Assembly (NCBI RefSeq): GCF_030389965.1
Contig: NZ_CP128400.1
Coordinates: forward strand, 1,984,001-2,048,000
Direction: 5' to 3'
Length of the DNA stretch: 64,000 bases
From: Candidatus Chlorohelix allophototropha
GTDB taxonomy: Bacteria > Chloroflexota > Chloroflexia > Chloroheliales > Chloroheliaceae
The notes below the pieces were generated by a model. It saw nothing but the letters and a program-made list of their open reading frames with translations, ran no database searches and was not told the origin of the DNA. Shown in pieces: positions 7,964-15,409 of this stretch. The position numbers and the translations under genes were made by a program. Each line of letters begins with the position of its first letter. Position 1 is the stretch's first letter.

Positions 7964-8214
7964 AAAATCTCCCGTTTGCTAATTTCCGGGATTTGTTTGG
8001 CTTCTTAGCGGCTCATTTCCCGGTGGCATTTATGTTATACAACGGAGGAATATTATGAAACGTCTATCGGTGGTATGTTGGCGCGTCTATTTTCGTGAAT
8101 AGCAGTCTATATCACAAAATTGGTGTGACTATTTTACTAAAAATAACCTATTCCTTAGCGTTAATATAAACATATTATTTTGTAAGTAAAGTTAACAGGT
8201 ATGAGGATAAATTT

Positions 8215-9180
8215 ATGGTAGTAAGTGAGCGCGAAATATTGAACGCGGCTTTGAAAAAAGCGCGGCGCATACTGGCGGTTTTGGAAGAAAGGGCGGCGGG
8301 TTATACCTCGCTGGATATCCCTGCCAGCTTGAAGCTTGAATTAGAAGATCAGCGCATTGAAGTGGCGCGGCTGGAAAGGGAACTGGCAGAGGTTGGCAGA
8401 AATACCGGAACGATTTCCATCAAGTTGATGAAGCGTACTGCCAAAAATCAGAACAGGTTGGTATTGGCGATTTTACCGGCTGGTGTTGCGCTGGTTTGTG
8501 TAGCTTTTGTGGTACTGGTATTTAATTGGAACAAGCATACGGTGAATGCAGGCACAACGCCGAGTAGTGGCACTAGCCCTCTGGAAACTCTTTTTGCAGC
8601 TCGAACCGCTACGACAAAGGCAACCGCTACGGTAACGGTTGAGCCGACAGCCACGTCTGTACCAACCCAGTCTCCGGCTACGACTACCGCCAACCCAATT
8701 GTTACTACTACCGCTGCGCCTATACCGCCAACCACAAAAGCGGCTATCGTCCCAACGGCGACGGCTACACCAGCCCCAACCGTTACGCCTGTTCCCACCC
8801 CAACCGCTGTACCAGACTCAACGGCTACGCCTGTTCCGGTGTCGCTTGAAGAGCGGTTGAAGCAAGCGAATATTGTGCTGACCAATTCCAGCGACCCCAA
8901 CCAAATAGAACAGGTGCGCGGCTATTTGCAAGAGGAAGACTGGATTATAGTCTCGAACAACTACTTGAATTTGATCGGAAACCGTAAGTTTAAAAAACCG
9001 CTCGATTTGGAAACCTTTTATTGGGAATATCGGGTTCTTCTGAACGGTACAGGCGCTATTCCGTCTATATCGCAACTAAACGATCAGGCAAAGCTCAAGC
9101 AATCGCTGGTGCAGCGCTGGAACGAAAACTATACAAAAGAACCTGTCACCTCGCTTGAGCAAATACTGGTGGCAAGATAA
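8215..9180 (+). CDS. Membrane protein with helical N-terminal domain and Thr/Pro-rich stalk
   Basis: 321 residues. Residues 5-62 are two amphipathic helices (ILNAALKKARRILAVLEERA, then PASLKLELEDQRIEVARLER), closely resembling the N-terminal helical domain of the WD40 proteins at 19-24 kb. A single transmembrane segment (LVLAILPAGVALVCVAFVVL) spans about 82-101. Residues 110-210 are a low-complexity Thr/Ala/Pro/Val stalk, presumably extracellular. The last 110 residues (from SLEERLKQANIVL to EQILVAR) are a globular helical domain that I do not recognise. The architecture, cytosolic helical adaptor-TM-stalk-outer domain, parallels the WD40 protein at 19034-20560. A sensor or anchor role is inferred. 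Confidence 0.78.
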   Translation: MVVSEREILNAALKKARRILAVLEERAAGYTSLDIPASLKLELEDQRIEVARLERELAEVGRNTGTISIKLMKRTAKNQNRLVLAILPAGVALVCVAFVVLVFNWNKHTVNAGTTPSSGTSPLETLFAARTATTKATATVTVEPTATSVPTQSPATTTANPIVTTTAAPIPPTTKAAIVPTATATPAPTVTPVPTPTAVPDSTATPVPVSLEERLKQANIVLTNSSDPNQIEQVRGYLQEEDWIIVSNNYLNLIGNRKFKKPLDLETFYWEYRVLLNGTGAIPSISQLNDQAKLKQSLVQRWNENYTKEPVTSLEQILVAR

Positions 9181-9300
9181 CTATCACGAACCATTGTCCT
9201 ATCTGTTAACTTAAACCCATCCCCTCTTCTAAACGGAGAGGGGATTTATCCATAACATATAATATTTGTAACAATTCAGCCAGATAGAAAATTGACCTAT

Positions 9301-9341
9301 GTAACTAACGGAAACCGAGCGGGGTTCTCAGGGGTGCAACT
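9301..9341 (+). repeat. Fragment of repeat family C
   Basis: GTAACTAACGGAAACCGAGC followed by GGGGTTCTCAGGGGTGCAAC is nearly identical to part of 14191-14228 and, inverted, to 43033-43073. It lies just upstream of the SUKH gene and spuriously extends its open frame backwards. Confidence 0.7.
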
Positions 9342-9363
9342 CTTAGGGACTAGGAGGAGGTTT

Positions 9364-9834
9364 ATGCGGGAAATTCAATTCGCTAAATTAGGTCCAGCAT
9401 TGAGTGAAGCCGATATTATCCAAGCAGAAGGAGAATTGGGTATTGAGTTTCCTCAAGCTTACAAAGATTTTTTAATGAAGTATTATGGGGGACGCCCTAA
9501 ATTAACCAGTTTTCCACTTTTTGGCGATTCTTTAACCTCGAGAGGAAGTATTCATTGGTTGTATTCAATCAATAAAGTCAATTATAACTATGACATTATT
9601 GAAAATATGCATACTTTTAAGGGAAGAATACCTACAAATTTCCTAACAATTGGAGAAGATCCAGGAGGAAATATAATTTGTATATCATTTAGAGGTCCTG
9701 ATGCTGGTAAAGTTTATTATTGGGATCATGAAGGCGAACTAGATAAGAGCAGTATGGATAGTTATGAGAATGTCTATTTTATCGCTGATAGTTTTGAAGA
9801 ATTTATCAATTCATTAACAGCCGAAGAGCGATAA
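9364..9834 (+). CDS. SMI1/KNR4 (SUKH) family protein, probable immunity protein
   Basis: 156 residues from ATG 9364, chosen because AGGAGG lies just upstream; the longer frame back to 9292 merely reads through a family C repeat. The SUKH fold is indicated by ALSEADIIQAEGELGIEFP (about 13-31), AYKDFLMKYYGGRP (33-46), NFLTIGEDPGGNIICISF (about 97-114) and the terminal VYFIADSFEEFINSL. SUKH-1 proteins are cognate immunity proteins for many unrelated nuclease-type toxins delivered by RHS, CDI and similar systems. It is much more AT-rich than its flanks and is followed within 20 bp by RHS debris, so it is best read as an orphan immunity gene whose toxin tip has been lost. Confidence 0.88.
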   Translation: MREIQFAKLGPALSEADIIQAEGELGIEFPQAYKDFLMKYYGGRPKLTSFPLFGDSLTSRGSIHWLYSINKVNYNYDIIENMHTFKGRIPTNFLTIGEDPGGNIICISFRGPDAGKVYYWDHEGELDKSSMDSYENVYFIADSFEEFINSLTAEER

Positions 9835-9849
9835 TCTGTATTTGTTAAG

Positions 9850-9963
9850 ATGAAATCGGGTTCTACTAGAAGAATAGTTCTCGCTCACACCCCTGTGTCG
9901 GTGGGCGGACAGAACTACCGCTACGATGCCAACGGCAACCTCATGAGTGGTGTGACCCAATAG
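9850..9963 (+). pseudogene. RHS/YD-repeat remnant
   Basis: The frame reads HTPVSVGGQNYRYDANGNLM followed by SGVTQ and a stop at 9961-9963. YRYDANGNLMSG is a canonical YD repeat of RHS proteins. Only this one repeat is left, with no start or flanking repeats. It separates two immunity-like genes and is what would be left when toxin cassettes replace each other by recombination in the RHS core. Confidence 0.75.
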
Positions 9964-10029
9964 TTACCTCGCTAAAAAAGGTTTCACCACAAGCGAATGG
10001 GAATTGATCAAAGGATTATAAGGAGTTTT

Positions 10030-10548
10030 ATGGATGCTCAAATGAAAATATATTTAGCTTTTTCTTTTGGGTTAGAAAAAATTAGAACCATAGCTCAAAA
10101 TAATAGTTTTTCTTTTATTGTTGCATTATCTGACTTTTTTCTAAATTTGCCATACAATTTAGAGAAAGACAATTTAGGGGAAATTAGGATGGCTGACATT
10201 ATTTTAAACTTAGGGTCATTAGCAAAAACAAAGGGGTTACATAACTGGTTTGAAGCAGTAAATCAAGATTATTTTGAACGAAAAAAGATTAATAAGGAGA
10301 ATGATTTAAATCATATTATATATTTACATTTTTTACTATATTCTGCATTCATTGATATACGTTATGAGGCTTATAAATCAGGAAATAAGGAAATTTATAA
10401 TATAGCTCATATACTACATAGTATTCCTTTACGACTAATAAAATATCGTAAAAACAAGAAACCAATTGAAGAAATTCTAAACAATTTAAAAGACAAAGCA
10501 AATTCCCTTCAAAATAGTGAATGGTTAATCAGGGCTTTAGAAAGTTAG
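10030..10548 (+). CDS. Hypothetical all-helical protein, candidate immunity protein
   Basis: 172 residues from ATG 10030, preceded by AAGGAG (spacing short); an in-frame ATG at 9997 has no site. The protein is AT-rich, Lys/Ile/Asn-rich and predicted helical throughout (YLAFSFGLEKIRTIAQ; LNLGSLAKTKGLHNWFEAV; HFLLYSAFIDIRYEAYKSGN). It has no signal peptide. It lies between two RHS remnants, where RHS loci keep toxin-immunity cassettes, which is the only ground for the immunity suggestion. No family recognised. Confidence 0.6.
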   Translation: MDAQMKIYLAFSFGLEKIRTIAQNNSFSFIVALSDFFLNLPYNLEKDNLGEIRMADIILNLGSLAKTKGLHNWFEAVNQDYFERKKINKENDLNHIIYLHFLLYSAFIDIRYEAYKSGNKEIYNIAHILHSIPLRLIKYRKNKKPIEEILNNLKDKANSLQNSEWLIRALES

Positions 10549-10593
10549 AAACTGCGCTATTACACCTTTAACCACATGCAGTAAAACGGCGCT

Positions 10594-10976
10594 AACAATT
10601 ACTGGGAGATAGCCGTACCCAACGGCACCTACACGGTGCGGGTAGTAGCGGGCGACCCCAGCTACTTGGTCAGGTTTACAATGCTGCAACCCAGAATGAT
10701 AACTCAGGTGGTAATGCGGTTTTCTCTGATGCGGAAAAAACAATAACAAGCATATACGACCAAATAGTTGCTAAGACAAACACACAATCTCAAGATGACC
10801 CAAAGAAAGCAACAGAACCTGCAGATGTTTTACCAGATGAAGTTCCCGGGCCGGAATCTCAGCCAGCTAAGGTTTATAAATCATCACCCAAGCATGAAAA
10901 AGGGGGTTGGGGTACCGAAATCGACCTTGACCATGACACGGCAACTGAGGTGTTGAATGATGGAATAAAGGAATGA
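10594..10976 (+). pseudogene. Fused remnants: malectin-like fragment and RHS toxin tip
   Basis: Two broken pieces in different frames. 10594-10676 reads NNYWEIAVPNGTYTVRVVAG, the central strand pair of a malectin-like carbohydrate-binding domain. At about 10671 the frame shifts and 10671-10976 reads VYNAATQNDNSGGNAVF through a Pro/Glu-rich linker to PAKVYKSSPKHEKGGWGTEI and DLDHDTATEVLNDGIKE with a TGA stop. The SPKHEKGGWGT-DLD motif resembles the beginning of a polymorphic-toxin C-terminal domain that is then truncated. The family of the tip is not certain. The piece has no start codon of its own. Confidence 0.6.
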
Positions 10977-11307
10977 CTCAATGATGGTACAATTAATAAG
11001 CCTACATACAAAAAGCTAAATAAACAATCAGAATTACCTGACTAAGTAAGCAAGCACAAGGTAATTTATTAAACACTTTGACTATTAAAAATTCTCTAGG
11101 ATAGAGTAAATAAGACCTAATCTCCTATCCACCTTCCCCTGCGAAAGAAGGTGGAACGTATTAGTAACTGTGGGGTATAAGTTAAAATTACAGCCTATTA
11201 GGTTAATTTTTATTGCCGGAGTTCCGAGCAAATGTTTTGATTTGCACAATGCCTATACAATTTGCTGTAAAATAATCGAGTCTCTTAGCAAACTTTTAAT
11301 TATAGTT

Positions 11308-11841
11308 ATGTCTGGAAACCTGATGGAAAAATTACTACTCCAACTTAAACTCCTTCCACAAGCTGAGAAAGAACAATGGCAAAATGTCTACGAAAAATGG
11401 GGGTATTTCTCGCTCTCATTACAACAAAAAAATATAACGCTGCTAACGTGGCAATGGGATTTGCAAGAATTAGCTAACTGGTTCAGAGAAAATCTTTCAT
11501 CAATTTGTAACGACATATTAGAGATAAGAGGGCAATTACCCAACCCTTCTGAAAGTCTTGCAAAAACATTGTTCAGATTTAGACAAATAGATATAGAGGT
11601 TGCAGGTGATTTAGGTTCTGACTCAGTACCAATAAGAGCCTATGAGTATGAAGGAGGAGATTATAAAATGAGAAATAGTAATATGATCATTGGAAGAAGA
11701 TCAAGTGATGGAAGTATAGGTTGGCGTGATGATTTCAATGGACATGATTTCGGAGATGGTGACTCATTAGAACCCCACGTGAATGTATGGAATGATAAAG
11801 AGCAGTTTAAGACGCATTTATTTTATGAAAAGGACACATAA
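11308..11841 (+). CDS. Hypothetical protein with toxin-tip-like C-terminus
   Basis: 177 residues from ATG 11308. Upstream starts (GTG 11170) give an AT-rich, Cys-containing extension without a ribosome site; ATG 11323 is also possible. The first half is helical (LQELANWFRENLSSICNDIL). The second half contains GRRSSDGSIGWRDDFNGHDF, then GDGDSLEPHVNVWNDKEQF. The HDFGD...PHVNVW pattern looks like the end of a secreted toxin or its partner, but I cannot name the family. It sits inside the RHS-immunity array and is followed after 6 bp by another small gene on the same strand, probably cotranscribed. Confidence 0.5.
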   Translation: MSGNLMEKLLLQLKLLPQAEKEQWQNVYEKWGYFSLSLQQKNITLLTWQWDLQELANWFRENLSSICNDILEIRGQLPNPSESLAKTLFRFRQIDIEVAGDLGSDSVPIRAYEYEGGDYKMRNSNMIIGRRSSDGSIGWRDDFNGHDFGDGDSLEPHVNVWNDKEQFKTHLFYEKDT

Positions 11842-11847
11842 AATCAG

Positions 11848-12216
11848 GTGAAAATATATTGGATTTATAGATGTGATGATAATCATACTTGGGAATTTTT
11901 TAGGGATGAAAATTATCAGGTAAAGCCTGAAGACTCTCTATGTCCCTATGGTCATAAGGCTGTTACAGTAGAAAAACGTTTCCCTATAGATCAAGTAGAG
12001 ATTGCTTTTCGGCCAGCTGGCTACCTTGCTGATCCAGTAACTGGTCGCTATGTATTTGAAAAAAAATATAAATTTGTTATTACAAATTTTCGAGAGACTA
12101 AGTTTCTTATATCTGAAAAAAGATATAGCTGGGAGGACATAAAAGTTCTCGCTGAAAAATTTAAAAATAAATCTGCAAGTGAGGCTTGGGAATTATGGTA
12201 CAAACTCAATCCTTAA
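11848..12216 (+). CDS. Hypothetical protein with Cys/His pairs, candidate immunity or partner gene
   Basis: 122 residues starting at GTG 11848, 6 bp after the preceding stop, with AAAAGGAC about 14 bases upstream. The N-terminus reads IYRCDDNHTWEFF (4-16) and then EDSLCPYGHKAVT (about 28-40), so C-x-n-H and C-x3-H pairs could bind a metal. The middle, VEIAFRPAGYLADPVTGRYV, and the terminal SASEAWELWYKLNP complete a compact alpha/beta protein. No named family recognised. Its position directly behind the preceding gene in a toxin-immunity array suggests that the two form a pair. Confidence 0.62.
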   Translation: MKIYWIYRCDDNHTWEFFRDENYQVKPEDSLCPYGHKAVTVEKRFPIDQVEIAFRPAGYLADPVTGRYVFEKKYKFVITNFRETKFLISEKRYSWEDIKVLAEKFKNKSASEAWELWYKLNP

Positions 12217-12427
12217 ATTTTTCTAGATGTCGAGACTTATTGCATAGTCACCTTCTAAATTTGCGGCCAGGAATGGAATAATTGCCTAAAAAGCCTATTA
12301 TCGCTTACAACTTATTCAATTAATTTTAATTAATCAACAAAGTGCTATCTGGAATAGCACTTCGGATGGATTTACTCTAATATTATATCTATAAAATACT
12401 CCTTACCTCAAGTCAATCAGCCCGTAG

Positions 12428-12547
12428 GTGGACCGCACCGTGATAGTGAATGTTCAGGACGGGAGGCTGAGTGTTACCAACGGGGCAGGGGCGGTAAATA
12501 ACAAGCTGGATTTCATCGAGATCAACAGCGGGATGCGGGCGGGGTAG
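12428..12547 (+). pseudogene. Malectin-like domain tail fused to RHS sequence
   Basis: The frame VDRTVIVNVQDGRLSVTNG, then AGAVNNKLDFIEINSG, is the last strands of a malectin-like domain (the DGRL-x-N-K-x-x-FIEI pattern). It joins RHS sequence at CAGCGGGATGCGGGC, the same 15 bases found at 14093-14107 in an RHS core fragment, and ends in a stop at 12545. The join is a visible recombination point between two gene fragments sharing that short identity. Confidence 0.6.
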
Positions 12548-13530
12548 TGAGTACCAGCTACCTGCACGGGGATCATCTTGGCAGTGTGAGCCTTGCGACT
12601 GATAGCAGCGGGCAGGTAGCCAGCCAGCAGGAGTTTGACCCGTGGGGCAAGGTGCGGCTAGGCAGCATCAGCCAGACGACTATGAACTACACCGGGCAGA
12701 GGCTGGACGGGACGGGGCTACTTTTCTACAACACCAGATATTATGACCCGCAGGTCGGTAAGTTCGTCAGTAGCGACTCGATTGTACCCAACCCGGCCAA
12801 TCCCCAGGCCTTCAACAAATATGGTTATGCTTACGATAATCCTCTAATTCATACTGACCCAACTGGCCATTGCGGTGACTTTCTTGATTGTTTGGCAACG
12901 GGCGCTGCAGGTTTTGTAGAAGGTTTTATGGCATCAGGTGGAAATCCCCTTGCAGGGGTGGGGGCAGCCGCCGTAGAACTGACCTTCAGTGCGGTAAATG
13001 ACGGCTTTTTCAATGACTCCCCTGATATTCTTCATACTGTTGCCGGAGCCGCTTCTCCTATAATAAATGAAGCACTGAAGGCTGGTAGAGGTGCAAATTC
13101 AGGTGGAGGTGGTAGTGAAACTCAAAATGATGTCGCTAATGGCCCGACAACTTTATACCATTCAATGAGGATGGATTCAAACGGAAAACCTGCTTTAGGT
13201 GATACTGCACGTACTCTTGGCGCTAGACTTGGTAGTGATATAAATGAAGATAGTGATAATTTTGTTCAACCAAATACTGGAGGAGTATCAGTTAGTCCAG
13301 AAGATCCAAACAACTTACCTTCATTCCGACGTCCTCCTGAATTTGGCGGAACAGGTAAGGATCCCGTATGGAAAATAAGCTCTGATAAACTTGGAGATAA
13401 TTTATTATACAGACAGGATCCAGATAATTCACAGCATGGATTTATTGAGCCATCTAAAAAAATGTCTTTCGAGCAGTATCAAGAGTCTATATGGAATACT
13501 CAAGATAGTTGGGAATTAGTAAATCCATAA
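12547..13530 (+). CDS. RHS C-terminal fragment with toxin tip (5'-truncated)
   Basis: 327 residues from a nominal GTG; the true N-terminal RHS shell is missing. Residues 1-105 are the conserved RHS end: YLHGDHLGSVSLATDSSG, NYTGQRLDGTGLLFYNTRYY, and the core-terminating motif NPLIHTDPTGHC. After a Gly/Ala-rich transition (LATGAAGFVEGFMASGGNPL) comes a variable tip of about 125 residues: TTLYHSMRMDSNGKPALGD, TARTLGAR, NTGGVSVSPEDPN, FGGTGKDPVWKI, HGFIEPSKKMSFEQYQ. The R...GGVSVSP arrangement is reminiscent of Tse2-like ADP-ribosyltransferase-fold toxins; this is an inference from motif memory. The gene is followed 19 bp later by a small helical protein, the likely immunity partner. Without the shell the toxin could only be delivered after recombination into an intact RHS gene. 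Confidence 0.78.
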   Translation: MSTSYLHGDHLGSVSLATDSSGQVASQQEFDPWGKVRLGSISQTTMNYTGQRLDGTGLLFYNTRYYDPQVGKFVSSDSIVPNPANPQAFNKYGYAYDNPLIHTDPTGHCGDFLDCLATGAAGFVEGFMASGGNPLAGVGAAAVELTFSAVNDGFFNDSPDILHTVAGAASPIINEALKAGRGANSGGGGSETQNDVANGPTTLYHSMRMDSNGKPALGDTARTLGARLGSDINEDSDNFVQPNTGGVSVSPEDPNNLPSFRRPPEFGGTGKDPVWKISSDKLGDNLLYRQDPDNSQHGFIEPSKKMSFEQYQESIWNTQDSWELVNP

Positions 13531-13549
13531 ATATTACATTGAGGTTATT

Positions 13550-13780
13550 ATGAAATCTGAATTTGATCATATATTAACACACTCGTCTGACCCACAAAGT
13601 TCTATGCGCGAGAAGGTTCGCGAATTGTTATCAAAGGGTCATAAGAAAGAGGAGATTTTAGAAGAGCTAGAATTGTTAAGAGCAGATTTGCAATCACGTA
13701 ATATGGAACAAGAAGAAGATATTGTTCTCGAAATTATGGATTATTTGGTTGGATGGTGCAGTCCACATATGAAGTTATGA
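13550..13780 (+). CDS. Small helical protein, probable cognate immunity protein
   Basis: 76 residues, fully helical and acidic: MREKVRELLSKGHKKEEILE (about 19-38), ELELLRADLQSRNMEQEEDI (about 38-57), VLEIMDYLVGWCSPHMKL at the end. It starts 19 bp after the RHS toxin-tip stop with GAGG at 9 bases before the ATG, the standard toxin-immunity order in RHS loci. Its size and helical make-up are comparable with Tsi2, the immunity protein of Tse2, but no sequence match is claimed. It could alternatively be a chaperone. Confidence 0.7.
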   Translation: MKSEFDHILTHSSDPQSSMREKVRELLSKGHKKEEILEELELLRADLQSRNMEQEEDIVLEIMDYLVGWCSPHMKL

Positions 13781-13865
13781 TTGACTAATTATAAAGAGAG
13801 GCATAATCGGTTCTATAATTTAATAGTCGAAATAGCAGCATTTATTTCAACATAAGTTTAGTAGA

Positions 13866-14162
13866 GGGAACAGAAGCTACACCTGGAACGTGGAGAACAA
13901 GCCCACCTCAATCACCACGCTACTGGATAATGTGACCGAGACCTACGGCTATGACGCCGATGGAGCGAGGGTTGCCAGAAGCAGGAACGGGGTAACCACT
14001 TACTATCCGGGCGGGGTGTGGGAAGAAGACAGTACCGGGGGCAGGAAGGAGTACATCCAGTTCGGGGGCAGGGCAGTGGCGGTCAAGCAGCGGGATGCGG
14101 GCTGGGTAGTGAGTACCACCTACCTGCACGGAGACCACCTGTCGCAAGGGGTGTCCCCTTGA
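13866..14162 (+). pseudogene. RHS core fragment interrupted by repeat family C
   Basis: The frame reads GNRSYTWNVENKPTSI, then ETYGYDADGARVARSRNG, YYPGGVWEEDSTGG, KEYIQFGGRAVAVKQRDAGW and VVSTTYLHGDHL, the last repeats of an RHS core. In the intact parallel copy at 12547 the sequence after YLHGDHL continues GSVSLATDSSG; here it switches at about 14141 into repeat C and stops at 14160-14162. There is no start codon context upstream. This is therefore a displaced RHS fragment broken by a repeat insertion. Confidence 0.8.
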
Positions 14163-14370
14163 ACTCCTCTCTCCACTTCCCCCCTTGAGGGGCTAACGGA
14201 AACCGAGCAGGGTTCTCAGGGGTGCAACCCCTGTGCGGGGTCGCAAGGGGTGTCCCTTTGAACTCCTCTCTCCACTGGTTTGTTAGGAACTTCTACTCCC
14301 GGTACAGGTACGTCGCAAGGGGTGTCCCCTTGAACTCCTCTCTCCACTTCCCCCCTTGAGGGGGGTAGAA
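14141..14370 (+). repeat. Repeat family C cluster, three partial units
   Basis: The unit GTCGCAAGGGGTGTCCCCTT followed by GAACTCCTCTCTCCAC occurs at 14141, 14240 and 14312. Two of the copies run into the palindrome CTTCCCCCCTTGAGGGG. Between the first and second copies is CTAACGGAAACCGAGCAGGG with TTCTCAGGGGTGCAACCCCT. The same pieces, inverted, fill the rpoB-rpoC gap at 42958-43139, and one fragment lies at 9301-9341. Unit length and spacing vary and there are no constant-length spacers, so this is not a CRISPR array. Confidence 0.8.
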
Positions 14371-14527
14371 GGGTGAATAGTTACTAATATTTAGATCGAT
14401 TTGGTTTCAAGACTTGGTAAATGAGTATAATCTGATAGAAAGCTGGTATAAACAACGAATTGGAGTCAATTACCAAAGCTGATTTTAATAAAGGTTCTTG
14501 GTCATTTTTTGAGAAGTTTTTATTGCA

Positions 14528-15184
14528 ATGCATAATAACCCTAATGAAATAAATAAGAAAAGGTTTTATTATAGCCTGATTAGAACAGACGTTCATAACC
14601 TTTTACTTGGTCCAACAAGCTTCTATTGGCAACATGATCATGATTCTTTTTATGGTTGGTCAGTTCTATCTCTACACATGAGGCTTGGATGGGAGGATCG
14701 GAACGAAGTTCGTACGGTTTACGGTAACTTATTTGACAGCTCTCAAGATTACTCGGTTCTTAGAGCAGTCTTTTGGAATGGAATTGTTGAAAGGGCAAAG
14801 GTAAGAAAAGAAAAAGAAGCATATATTGGACAACTCCCTGCACGTTTTATTGAAATACCTGTCAGTCTTTTAAGAGAATGGTTAAATGAATTCGATGATT
14901 TATCTTTAAAGATAGACTTAAGTTCGCAATTAGATGAATCGGTTAAAGTTAGGAGGTTAAGAATTGAAAGAGATTACTATAGTGAAATTTTTGAATACAT
15001 CTGGCAGAAGGAAAATGAATTGTTTTCAGAATTAAATAACAAATGGCAGAAGGTCTGGGATCAAATGACAGAACTATTAAGCTCCTCTAAAATTGTGACA
15101 GACTTCTCTGAAGAATATTCCGCATATGAGGGACGAGTTCATTATAATTTAGATGCCTACTCTGCTGACATATTTGATCACTGA
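14528..15184 (+). CDS. Hypothetical protein at the end of the RHS array, candidate immunity protein
   Basis: 218 residues, AT-rich, no signal peptide or membrane segment. The N-terminal half has aromatic-rich segments (FYYSLIRTDVHNLLLGPTSF, YWQHDHDSFYGWSVLSLHMR, LGWEDRNEVRTVYGNLFD). The C-terminal half is a long charged helix pair (VKVRRLRIERDYYSEIFEYI, LFSELNNKWQKVWDQMTEL). ATG 14528 has only weak purines upstream. No family recognised. It follows an RHS fragment, as the other immunity-like genes here do, and has similarly low GC. Immunity is therefore a contextual guess only. Confidence 0.58.
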   Translation: MHNNPNEINKKRFYYSLIRTDVHNLLLGPTSFYWQHDHDSFYGWSVLSLHMRLGWEDRNEVRTVYGNLFDSSQDYSVLRAVFWNGIVERAKVRKEKEAYIGQLPARFIEIPVSLLREWLNEFDDLSLKIDLSSQLDESVKVRRLRIERDYYSEIFEYIWQKENELFSELNNKWQKVWDQMTELLSSSKIVTDFSEEYSAYEGRVHYNLDAYSADIFDH

Positions 15185-15409
15185 GTTATAGATTGGAATC
15201 TTCTGGCAGGTAACCCTCGCCTTATTTTTCCAAAACCTTTTCTGAACAGCTATAGTATCGAATTAAGATTGACTCTTCACGGGGCTATTCTATAATTTAA
15301 GTATTCTCACCCGGATAATTTGCGTTTATTCCACGTTTATTCCAGCAACGTACTATTCTTCTATCATACCTTTCGTAACCCCGTGTCTTTAGTAGTAAGG
15401 GGGAAAAAG

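Noticed and set aside
9292..9363. Longer N-terminus for the SUKH protein
   Set aside because: The extra 24 codons are a family C repeat fragment; AGGAGG in front of ATG 9364 marks the real start.
10768..10956. 62-codon plus-strand frame
   Set aside because: It is an out-of-frame reading of the RHS toxin-tip remnant, whose own frame contains PKHEKGGWGTEI.
12340..12362. Hairpin AAGTGCTA...TAGCACTT as a terminator
   Set aside because: The stem is perfect, but neither strand has a following T-run, so it is left unassigned.
14141..14370. Possible CRISPR-like direct repeats
   Set aside because: The three units vary in length and spacing (99 and 72 bp) and recur as dispersed copies elsewhere. There are no constant-size spacers and no cas genes.
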